A stretch of 35,189 bases of DNA, taken from the IMG/VR virus record IMGVR_UViG_3300046001_005644, positions 1 through 35,189 of that record; one strand, written 5' to 3'. Of the stretch, positions 1-5,487 are shown piece after piece (within the stretch, counting starts at the first letter, position 1; every line of letters begins with the position of its first letter). Origin of the DNA: a virus. The notes under the pieces were generated by a model. The model searched no databases. It saw only the letters and a program-made list of their open reading frames with translations, and was not told where the DNA came from. Position numbers and translations under genes: made by a program.

Positions 1-129
1 GAAGACATTAAATGCCAATCATGCGAAAACTATACGGACAGAACATGCCAAAAGTGGGGGATGATCCCGCCCGATGAAGTGCTGAAATCTGGCTGCGATT
101 CATGGCAATACGATTGGATACCGTTTTAA
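1..129 (+). CDS. 3' fragment of the small cysteine protein gene (second view of 34995-35189)
   Basis: The frame is open from base 1 to the TAA at 127-129 and encodes the last 42 codons of the protein that is complete at 34995-35189. No start codon is present because the contig was cut inside the gene. The first codon reads Glu here, where the complete copy has Ile, matching the three-base difference at the contig end. Treat it as the same gene, not as a second copy or a pseudogene. Confidence 0.85.
   Translation, partial: EDIKCQSCENYTDRTCQKWGMIPPDEVLKSGCDSWQYDWIPF
4..129. repeat. Left copy of 126-bp terminal overlap
   Basis: Bases 4-129 are identical to 35064-35189, so the contig closes on itself with a period of 35,060 bases. 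This is best read as an assembly overlap of a circular or circularly permuted molecule. The three bases before the repeat differ (GAA here, ATC at the other end), so the overlap is not seamless: this could be a strain variant or an end error. Confidence 0.95.
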
Positions 130-141
130 TTTAATTATTTT

Positions 142-182
142 GTATAGTTTTTGTTGATTATTAAGTTTAGATGCACTATACT
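142..182 (+). promoter_or_regulatory. pL-like promoter 2 with two operator-like sites
   Basis: The -35 TTGATT (154-159), a 17-base spacer and the -10 TATACT (177-182) form a good sigma70 promoter. A 17-bp site, GTTTAG-N5-CTATAC (165-181), covers the -10. A second half-site, GTATAG (142-147), starts a 17-bp window whose centre is 23 bp upstream. The whole block is a near copy of the promoter at 30400-30440, with the same spacing. I infer that it is a repressor-controlled promoter inside the pL-type operon, driving the accessory genes from about 0.2 kb onward. Confidence 0.7.
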
Positions 183-230
183 TCTTTCATCGGCCAAACA
201 TCTGATTTAAGTGACTTCCAAATATGAGTC

Positions 231-386
231 ATGCACTTACAGGCAGAACCCGATGAAGTTTCAGCCACGAAAGCCGCGATTGAACGTAAAGCGGAAATAG
301 TCAAGCTGATGACAGCCTGGAACAGACAGGCACTACTTATAAGCGCTCTTAAATTGGCTTTAGCCGCCAATGCAAAAAGGTTTTGA
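231..386 (+). CDS. Possible small protein, 51 aa
   Basis: This ATG-initiated frame lies just downstream of the promoter at 154-182 and ends at TGA 384-386. The product is helical and alanine- and lysine-rich with no recognised domain. No convincing ribosome binding site precedes the ATG, and its 3' part overlaps one arm of an inverted repeat (332-351). It could therefore be a chance frame over a structured leader RNA. It is included because it is the first open frame after the promoter and looks like ordinary protein sequence. Confidence 0.35.
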   Translation: MHLQAEPDEVSATKAAIERKAEIVKLMTAWNRQALLISALKLALAANAKRF

Positions 387-457
387 TACTTCCCTTTGCT
401 GCTTTAGGAGTAGGGCGATAACGCTGCTTTATGCGAGTAAGAGCGCTTATCAGTAGT
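332..457. repeat. 20-bp inverted repeat with 86-nt loop; boxA-like word in left arm
   Basis: Arm 332-351 and arm 438-457 are complementary at 19 of 20 positions. In the transcript they would close a large stem-loop. The left arm ends with CGCTCTTA (344-351), identical to the boxA of lambda nut sites, and a small hairpin (ATTGGC/GCCAAT) follows at about 353-370. The position, in the leader after a phage promoter and before a gene with a strong ribosome binding site (476), would suit a nut-like or attenuator RNA. That role is inferred; the repeat itself is seen. Confidence 0.5.
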
Positions 458-475
458 AGCAACCAAGGAGGCCGC

Positions 476-628
476 ATGTTTGATTTTGATGATGACGCAG
501 ATCAGGAAATAGACGATCTGAAAAAAGAAGCAAGAAGCGCCCGAAAGTGGGCAAAGAATGATCGCCTTGCAGATGGCGATCCAGACAAAATTACTGATGA
601 CGGAGATGAAGATGATGAAGAAATTTAA
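476..628 (+). CDS. Small acidic protein, 50 aa
   Basis: The start is set by a perfect AAGGAGG about six bases before ATG 476. The product is very acidic, with Asp/Glu runs at both ends and a short basic helix in the middle, and has no recognised domain. Small acidic proteins of this sort in early phage operons often bind and inhibit nucleic-acid-binding host proteins, but nothing in the sequence identifies a target. The next gene begins inside its 3' end in another frame, which points to coupled translation. Confidence 0.7.
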   Translation: MFDFDDDADQEIDDLKKEARSARKWAKNDRLADGDPDKITDDGDEDDEEI

Positions 629-791
629 TTTTAATATTGTCTTTGAAAAATACGCCAAGTCTTGTGATTTTGGCGGTGAAGTCTTGGCGATAAATGAAGA
701 AGATGCAAAAGCATCAGCCCGCGAATGGGCAAAAATGAACGGCTTTAATGGTGTCGTTAAAACATGCAAAGTGAATGAGGTTAAAAAATGA
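612..791 (+). CDS. Small hypothetical phage protein, 59 aa
   Basis: The start at 612 (or 615) is chosen because GGAG lies about six bases upstream. The frame overlaps the last codons of the acidic-protein gene and its stop overlaps the next ATG (ATGA, 788-791). The product begins with a basic Met-Met-Lys-Lys segment, then a short beta-alpha fold-like stretch (NIVFEKYAKS, then an AREWAKMNGF helix). It resembles the many small phage proteins of unknown role in early operons. I do not recognise a family. Confidence 0.65.
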   Translation: MMKKFNFNIVFEKYAKSCDFGGEVLAINEEDAKASAREWAKMNGFNGVVKTCKVNEVKK

Positions 792-1012
792 AATCATTTT
801 CAGCTATTCAATCTTCATTGGTGCTGGTTGGCGTATTCGCCCTGATGATGTACGCAACATCTGACGAAGTAAAAGAGCGACAGCACGATGCCGAAGTGAC
901 CAAGGACGCCATTAAAACCGCCCGCATTGAAGCCGCAGAGAATAAGCGGATAGAGGCAGCACTGGCAAAGCAAGGCGCTTATATGACTGGCTTTCAAATG
1001 GTGCAGAAATGA
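788..1012 (+). CDS. Small membrane-anchored protein, 74 aa
   Basis: Residues about 7-24 (SSLVLVGVFALMMYATSD) form one hydrophobic segment near the N-terminus, followed by a charged, helical tail rich in Lys, Glu and Ala. This suggests an inner-membrane protein with a cytoplasmic or periplasmic coiled tail. It overlaps the upstream gene by ATGA at 788-791 and the downstream peptide gene by ATGA at 1009-1012. Its function is unknown. Superinfection exclusion or membrane-associated host takeover are possibilities only. Confidence 0.65.
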   Translation: MKSFSAIQSSLVLVGVFALMMYATSDEVKERQHDAEVTKDAIKTARIEAAENKRIEAALAKQGAYMTGFQMVQK

Positions 1013-1110
1013 AGAAGTACCGCCCATCGTTTGCGTTTTGGTATCGCGCATACAACCAACAAAACAACCCAAAGCGATTTTTTAAAGCAGTATCACAGTG
1101 GATTTTTTAA
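1009..1110 (+). CDS. Basic aromatic micro-protein, 33 aa
   Basis: ATG 1009 overlaps the previous stop by ATGA, and TAA 1108-1110 ends one base before the next ATG (1112). The peptide is rich in Phe, Tyr, Trp and Lys/Arg (FAFWYRAYNQQNN, then RFFKAVSQW). Tight coupling on both sides and non-random composition argue that it is translated. No family is recognised. The following gene has no good ribosome binding site of its own, so translation of this peptide may be needed to deliver ribosomes to it. Confidence 0.55.
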   Translation: MKKYRPSFAFWYRAYNQQNNPKRFFKAVSQWIF

Positions 1111-1111
1111 A

Positions 1112-1534
1112 ATGACCACCCCACAACAAACAAGACAAAACATAGAGTCAGTTTTCTCTATGATCGCCGCAAAATCACGCTCACAAAGAGAGCTTGTCGA
1201 GCTTTTCGGTTTTATGCCGCAAACGATTAAAAGTTATCTCAAAATTCTCAAAAAAGAGAAGTTCATTTACATTGAGCAATACCGGCAATTTAAAACTCAC
1301 AGGACGGTTAGAGAGGAAATTTACGGCGTGGGAAACCTGCCAGACGCTTTCAAAACGCAGTCGAAAAACGCAAAGCGAAGCGAATTTTGGCGCGAGAGAA
1401 TCAGGAATGGCTATGTGCCAACGCCCAAGCTAGTGAAGGTACCGCAGCCGACTGTTTTGCCTGAATTTACCAGGCAATATTGGTTTTCACCGCTTGGCAT
1501 GTATATCGAGTCTGATTATATGGTGACAGCATGA
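1112..1534 (+). CDS. Winged-helix-like DNA-binding protein, 140 aa
   Basis: The N-terminal half reads as a helix-turn-helix of winged type: SRSQRELVELFGFMPQTIKS with a following wing at about residues 25-65. The C-terminal part is basic and aromatic without a recognised domain. ATG 1112 is preferred over upstream in-frame codons because it directly follows the stop of the 33-aa gene, giving coupled initiation. Likely a phage transcription or replication regulator in the pL-type operon. The target is unknown. Confidence 0.65.
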   Translation: MTTPQQTRQNIESVFSMIAAKSRSQRELVELFGFMPQTIKSYLKILKKEKFIYIEQYRQFKTHRTVREEIYGVGNLPDAFKTQSKNAKRSEFWRERIRNGYVPTPKLVKVPQPTVLPEFTRQYWFSPLGMYIESDYMVTA

Positions 1535-1863
1535 GCGATAAAAATATGTTCTTGGGTGACTCGGCTTACCCGCATACGCCAAAAACATTTCCAACTGAGT
1601 TAATAGATCAGTTGCGATTCTGCGCAAATGCTCTTGAGACTGAATATGGCTATAACATTTTTTCAATCGCTATTGCTAAATCAATTGACCGCATTGAGCA
1701 GCTAGAGCGCGAATTGGCAGAGTCGAAAAAAGGCCATGCTCGATATGAGTATATGCGCAAACTAACCCCGAACAGTTTCAAATGCTTATGGCTTGAAAAT
1801 TTAGATGGCAAGGCAAGATTTGATGATTTGGTTGACGCAGCTATTAAGGAAGGTGAAGCATGA
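1531..1863 (+). CDS. Hypothetical phage protein, 110 aa
   Basis: The gene overlaps its upstream neighbour by ATGA (1531-1534) and its downstream neighbour by ATGA (1860-1863), so it is locked into the operon. The middle of the product contains a short heptad-like helix (SIDRIEQLERELAESKKG), typical of small accessory phage proteins. The family is not recognised and no catalytic motif is visible. Confidence 0.65.
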   Translation: MSDKNMFLGDSAYPHTPKTFPTELIDQLRFCANALETEYGYNIFSIAIAKSIDRIEQLERELAESKKGHARYEYMRKLTPNSFKCLWLENLDGKARFDDLVDAAIKEGEA

Positions 1864-2510
1864 CCAACGATAAAATGAAAGATGATTTAATTGAAGTCGC
1901 AATGGCGCTAGATCACGCGACAAAAGAATTGAGCAGATTTGTGCTGAATAATCAGCTTGAACCATATTTTTCTGCATCGGAAAAGCTATATTTGATTATT
2001 GCAGCACTAGCGCAGCAAGCTAGTGCTGTGTCTGAATGTGGAATTGCATTCTGTCTTGGGTGTGAGCCTAAAAATGCTGATGGTTCTTGTCCTGATGCTG
2101 CTAAAGAAGTGCAGGTAAGCCAGCCTGAATGCACTTGCCCTGCAAAAGATATGCCGTTCGGCCGTTGCTGCAAAGCCAAGCTGCAAAACTTGGAGGAACT
2201 AGCGCAAGACGATCAGGAAACAATGGAGGCGCAAGACTCTGAAATTAAACGACTGAAAGAAAAGTGCGCAGTATTAGTCAGGAGAAGCCCTGAATTTAGA
2301 ACGTCCGTTGATGAACTGACAGATGAAAACGAAGCGCTGAAACTCAGAATTGAAGAGTTGGAAGCAGCAACAGAGCATTTAGGCTTGACGCCAAAAGAAG
2401 CCAAAGATGGTCTTATACGATACAAGGCGTTGAAAGCAGAGCGCGACAAGTTGCAGATGGAGTGCAATGAGTGTAGAGAATTACTTGGGTTGAGGGAGAA
2501 GGCGAAATGA
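1860..2510 (+). CDS. Coiled-coil protein with cysteine cluster, 216 aa
   Basis: The N-terminal third is helical. Residues about 60-108 hold many cysteines (for example CLGCEP, CTCPA and GRCCKAK), which could bind zinc. From about residue 108 to the end the protein is a long charged coiled coil with Leu/Glu/Lys heptads. It is translationally coupled on both sides (ATGA at 1860 and 2507). I do not recognise a family. The region before the coiled coil looks like low-complexity linker sequence common in phage accessory proteins. Confidence 0.65.
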   Translation: MTNDKMKDDLIEVAMALDHATKELSRFVLNNQLEPYFSASEKLYLIIAALAQQASAVSECGIAFCLGCEPKNADGSCPDAAKEVQVSQPECTCPAKDMPFGRCCKAKLQNLEELAQDDQETMEAQDSEIKRLKEKCAVLVRRSPEFRTSVDELTDENEALKLRIEELEAATEHLGLTPKEAKDGLIRYKALKAERDKLQMECNECRELLGLREKAK

Positions 2511-2680
2511 AAACAGTAACTTTTGACCCTAAGAAGTACAAGGTAGTGCCGATTGAGCCAACAGACGCAATGCTATACGCTGTTTGGAATACAGGAGCGG
2601 GCGCAATGAAGGAGGCAAATAAATTAGCAGATCATATTTATCGTTCTATGATCGCAGCAGCACCGAAGGAGGGGGAATAA
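2507..2680 (+). CDS. Small phage protein, 57 aa
   Basis: ATG 2507 overlaps the previous stop (ATGA) and its TAA overlaps the next ATG (TAATG, 2678-2682). The peptide pattern, DPKKYKVVPIEPTDAM followed by a helix and a C-terminal YRSMIAAAPK, resembles a widespread type of short phage protein or domain that ends in an 'AAAPK'-like tail. Its role is unknown. Good coupling and family resemblance make it a credible gene despite its length. Confidence 0.65.
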   Translation: MKTVTFDPKKYKVVPIEPTDAMLYAVWNTGAGAMKEANKLADHIYRSMIAAAPKEGE

Positions 2681-2943
2681 TGAGCGAATCAGAATTAATT
2701 GAAAGGCTTGCCGCAGCGGTTGCGGATCGCGTCAAGCCGACTTTTTCGCAAGAGGTCGAATTATGGGACATGGAAATAGTAGCGCAGTATTTAAGGCGAA
2801 ACATTGCTACGGTTCGCAAGCAGTACGCCTGCCTACCTTCATTCCCAAAGGCGATTCGGCTTCCTGCAACTGGAACCGCGCAGGCGTTATATAATGCGTC
2901 AGAAGTAATCGTATGGGCGCAGCGGCACAAAGAGAAGAATTAA
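2680..2943 (+). CDS. Probable excisionase / AlpA-type DNA-binding protein
   Basis: The 87-aa product has a helix-turn-helix with wing at about residues 28-80: WDMEIVAQYLRRNIATVRKQ, then a basic RLP turn and a C-terminal helix (NASEVIVWAQRHK). This is the layout of small MerR/AlpA-like recombination directionality factors. It lies directly upstream of the candidate attP and the integrase, the usual xis position, and is co-transcribed with the pL-type operon (TAATG overlap with the previous gene). An alternative is an AlpA-like transcription activator. Confidence 0.65.
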   Translation: MSESELIERLAAAVADRVKPTFSQEVELWDMEIVAQYLRRNIATVRKQYACLPSFPKAIRLPATGTAQALYNASEVIVWAQRHKEKN

Positions 2944-2949
2944 TGTGCA

Positions 2950-3185
2950 ACTCCCCAAAAATTACCCAAGTCGGCCTGAAACCCGCATGGTCATTAGATG
3001 GTTGATTCCGGCTCTCGGCACCAGGAACACGTTTCATATTCAAGGGCAAAAGGCGATAAACCTAGAGAAATCAACGGTTTATCGCCTTTTTCTATTGTGC
3101 TTTATTAAGATAAAAGCGGATAAAGAAGGATATAAAAACCCTTGTCACTCCCCATAATTTACGCAATACTTCCCCACTTTATTAC
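2950..3185. other. Candidate attP with tRNA-like core and arm-type repeats
   Basis: The core GATTCCGGCTCTCGGCACCA (3004-3023) has the form of a tRNA 3' end: part of the T-loop, T-stem CCGGC, acceptor strand TCTCGGC, discriminator A and CCA. No rest of a tRNA gene is present, so the phage carries only the 3' end, as attP sites for tRNA integration do. Related arm-like repeats lie on both sides: ACTCCCCAAAAATTAC (2950-2965), ACTCCCCATAATTTAC (3147-3162) and a looser ACTTCCCCACTTTATTAC (3168-3185). The A73 discriminator and the acceptor strand would suit a tRNA-Leu; this is inference. Confidence 0.7.
3048..3090 (+). terminator. Rho-independent terminator, 15-bp stem
   Basis: A perfect 15-bp inverted repeat (3048-3062 and 3076-3090) with a 13-base loop ends in CCTTTTTCT on the plus strand and has AAAA at its foot, so it may work in both directions. 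It sits between the putative xis/attP core and int. It could end the long pL-type transcript before int, so that int needs its own promoter or antitermination. Confidence 0.8.
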
Positions 3186-3199
3186 CCACGGGCTTAACA

Positions 3200-4186
3200 G
3201 TGGCATCAATTACCAAGCAAAAAAAAGGATGGCGCGCACAAGTTGCAATCAAAGGCGTGCGCGAGTCTGGTACTTTTACAACAAAACTGGAAGCAACAAC
3301 CTGGGCAACTGAGCGAGAAGCAGCACTACGCAAGCAATCCAGCACCGGCATGACTGCAGGTAAAACGTGCCAAGATGCTTTTGATCGCTACTCTTTGGAA
3401 GTCAGCCCACACAAAAAAGGCGCGCGATGGGAAGATATACGCCTGCAGGCATTAGCCAAGCATAAGATTGATGGGGAAATGATTGGGGAAATGCTGCTAG
3501 CCGATTTAACTGCAGATGCTTTGGGGAAATGGCGAGACGCACGACTACTGCAGGTATCTGGATCCACGATCAATAGAGACATGAATCTACTTTCACACGT
3601 TTTCACGATCGCGCGCCGTGAGTGGAAATGGATTTCATCAAGCCCGACTGCAGATGTGCGCAGGCCGAAAGACCCGCCACACCGCGATCGCCTTATATCC
3701 GATGACGAAAGCGATCGCCTGCAGTTGGCGCTTGGCTATGATGGGGAAATTGTCGATAGCAAGTCTGCAGCCGTTGCAGTAGCGTTTCTGTTTGCGATCG
3801 AGACAGCTATGAGAGCAGGGGAAATATGCGGCTTGACTTGGGATAGAGTCGAAGGCACTGCAGCGCGATTGCTCAAAACAAAGAACGGCACAAAGCGAGA
3901 TGTACCACTGTCGGCGCGCGCGATCGAACTACTGCAGCAGTTACCGCGCGACAATCAGACATGCTTTGGAATAACCTCTGCTAGTCTTGATGCGCTTTTT
4001 AGGAAAGCCAAGACGCGCGCAGGAGTGGAGGATTTGAAATTCCACGACACAAGGCACGAAGCAATCACCAGACTTGCCAAAAAACTGAACGTCTTGGAGT
4101 TGGCGCGCATGGTCGGACATAAGGATTTGAACGAACTACAGACCTATTACAACGCTACCGCCGAAGAATTGGCGACCAAACTATGA
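3200..4186 (+). CDS. int: Tyrosine recombinase integrase, 328 aa
   Basis: The protein catalyses site-specific integration and excision. The N-terminal arm-binding domain is at residues 1-55, the SAM-like core-binding domain at about 56-150 and the catalytic domain at 165-325. The catalytic set is visible: R205 (in AMRAGEICGL), lysine K226/K228, H282 and R285 (HDTRHEA), H307 (VGHKD) and nucleophile Y316 (TYYNAT). The start is GTG 3200; no better ATG exists. Its stop abuts the stop of the lysozyme gene on the other strand. Word usage is unlike the rest of the genome: nine CTGCAG, five CGATCG, two GCGATCGC and five GGGGAAAT, suggesting recent acquisition. Confidence 0.95.
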   Translation: MASITKQKKGWRAQVAIKGVRESGTFTTKLEATTWATEREAALRKQSSTGMTAGKTCQDAFDRYSLEVSPHKKGARWEDIRLQALAKHKIDGEMIGEMLLADLTADALGKWRDARLLQVSGSTINRDMNLLSHVFTIARREWKWISSSPTADVRRPKDPPHRDRLISDDESDRLQLALGYDGEIVDSKSAAVAVAFLFAIETAMRAGEICGLTWDRVEGTAARLLKTKNGTKRDVPLSARAIELLQQLPRDNQTCFGITSASLDALFRKAKTRAGVEDLKFHDTRHEAITRLAKKLNVLELARMVGHKDLNELQTYYNATAEELATKL

Positions 4187-4627
4187 TTAAATCAATTTAA
4201 TCTCTGCCTCGCGCCTCAACGTCAGCCCACGCAAAACACGCCCCCCGCCTTTATTCCACTTGCGCAGTTCAGAAGGTACGCTTTCCCATTGTCCAGAATT
4301 AACCCGCTTGCGTAATGTGCTGGACTTTAGCCGACCCGCGCCAAGATTAAACGCGAAGTCAATCAAAGCCGCCGCACGTTCTGGCGTGTCTATTTTTGGG
4401 CATAGCTTGATCACTGCCGGCATGTAGATATTTTTGATCATCCAGAGCAGCATAAAATCTGCATATTCTCGCGTGATCGGCATATCTTTGAGCGTGACAG
4501 CGCGACCGTCAGGGTAGAAAGTCGCGCCAAATCCGATCGTGGCAACACCCGCAGGGCATAAATAAGGCCGCAAATAGCAGCCCTCGAAACGCCGCGCCAG
4601 TGCCGCCGCAATCTCAATCGTTTTCAC
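4187..4627 (-). CDS. GH24 endolysin (lysozyme), 146 aa
   Basis: Phage-type lysozyme that cuts the glycan strands of peptidoglycan at lysis. The GH24 pattern E-8-(D/C)-5-T is seen as E15 (ARRFEGCY), C24 and T30 (ATIGFG), so this is the version with cysteine in place of the aspartate. AALIDFAFNLGAG and the C-terminal GLTLRREAE are also typical. No signal peptide or SAR segment is seen, so export should depend on the upstream holin. ATGA overlap (4624-4627) links it to that gene. Confidence 0.92.
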   Translation of the reverse strand: MKTIEIAAALARRFEGCYLRPYLCPAGVATIGFGATFYPDGRAVTLKDMPITREYADFMLLWMIKNIYMPAVIKLCPKIDTPERAAALIDFAFNLGAGRLKSSTLRKRVNSGQWESVPSELRKWNKGGGRVLRGLTLRREAEIKLI

Positions 4628-5088
4628 TTGTTACGCTTCATTAGAGTACGATCTGCAAGGTAGATGCCCAACGCCGCAGAACATACCATCGCCGCATTTT
4701 CAGACAGCACGAATGCGCCAAACTCAGCAAACGTGAGCATGGCAATCGACCACGTTGCAACACCTGGTCGAATGATGGCGTTCCAAGCATCGACCCAAGC
4801 CACGCCGATAGTTCTAGTCGTACTCTCGACCACCTCACCCCACGCACCCGCTTCAATGTTGGCAATATCTGCATCAGACTGTACTTGGATCGTCTTAACG
4901 CCCAAGTCTGCCTGCAACTTGATTGATTCAAGGTTGCGGGCATGTTCTGCCGCATCACCTGCCGACTGTAACTCCATGCGCTCCATTTCCATCTTGTGAT
5001 CCTGCTTGGCTGTGAGCCAGTGCGATACCTCGCCCCAGATCATGCGGAAAGCGTTACCACCGAGAAAACTGATTAATGAAGTCATCAT
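4624..5088 (-). CDS. Holin-like protein (3TM/GTA-holin type), 154 aa
   Basis: The protein has a membrane-associated N-terminus (SLISFLGGNAFRMIW), a charged helical middle (residues about 27-75) and two hydrophobic segments in the C-terminal half (RPGVATWSIAMLTFAEFGAF and MVCSAALGIYLAD). This matches the layout of the '3TM holin' family found next to lysozymes in phages and gene transfer agents. It is directly upstream of the lysozyme and overlaps it by four bases. It would form the inner-membrane lesion that times lysis. Confidence 0.75.
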   Translation of the reverse strand: MMTSLISFLGGNAFRMIWGEVSHWLTAKQDHKMEMERMELQSAGDAAEHARNLESIKLQADLGVKTIQVQSDADIANIEAGAWGEVVESTTRTIGVAWVDAWNAIIRPGVATWSIAMLTFAEFGAFVLSENAAMVCSAALGIYLADRTLMKRNK

Positions 5089-5089
5089 T

Positions 5090-5485
5090 TTATTTTCCTG
5101 TCATCGTGATTAGATATTGAACGAAAAGCCCAGCCACTGTTATGGTTGACACAATCAGCGTCAACTTGCCCCAAAGAGCGTCAATTTTTGTATTGAGCTT
5201 GTCAAAATCTGAATTTACTTTGTTCGACAAACCATTAACTTCGAGCTTTGTTGCAAAGTCTTTTTCAATCTCGCGTTTTAAGTTTTCGCTGTTTTTTTCC
5301 ATGGAAATACTCTGCTCCTTTATCAGAATGGTTTGGTTTGCTATTTGTGCTTTCAACTCAGATAAAAGTGAGATAAAACGCCGTTCCATCTCTGCTGTAT
5401 TTCTCTCTATATCGCCCATTCGCTGTTTTGCGACCTCTCGCGCAATGAGATGCTGCGCTTCTGTCTCGCTGTAAGTTTTATCCAT
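5090..5485 (-). CDS. Coiled-coil protein with C-terminal membrane segment, 131 aa
   Basis: Residues 1-105 are a long amphipathic coiled coil (heptads through ERNTAEMERRF and LKREIEKDF). The last 25 residues contain one hydrophobic segment (LTLIVSTITVAGLFVQYLI). This is the shape of XhlA-like haemolysin/holin-accessory proteins. Position between tailspike and holin supports a lysis role. No lipobox or second overlapping spanin gene is seen, so it is not an obvious Rz/Rz1 pair. A structural role cannot be excluded. Confidence 0.65.
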   Translation of the reverse strand: MDKTYSETEAQHLIAREVAKQRMGDIERNTAEMERRFISLLSELKAQIANQTILIKEQSISMEKNSENLKREIEKDFATKLEVNGLSNKVNSDFDKLNTKIDALWGKLTLIVSTITVAGLFVQYLITMTGK

Positions 5486-5487
5486 GA

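Noticed and set aside
4-129. True terminal direct repeats of a linear virion genome
   Set aside because: The repeats end in mid-gene, are about the size of an assembly k-mer, and the gene reads through the joint, so circular permutation is the simpler reading.
176-370. Minus-strand 64-codon frame after the second promoter
   Set aside because: It lies against the promoter and an inverted repeat, lacks a ribosome binding site, and its composition is not protein-like.
3004-3023. Possible tRNA gene
   Set aside because: Only the T-arm part and acceptor 3' end are present. No D-arm, anticodon arm or 5' acceptor strand lies upstream.
2945-3157. 70-codon plus-strand frame between the xis-like gene and int
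   Set aside because: It runs over the attP core, the arm repeats and the 15-bp terminator stem, and has no ribosome binding site. The DNA is better explained as a recombination site.
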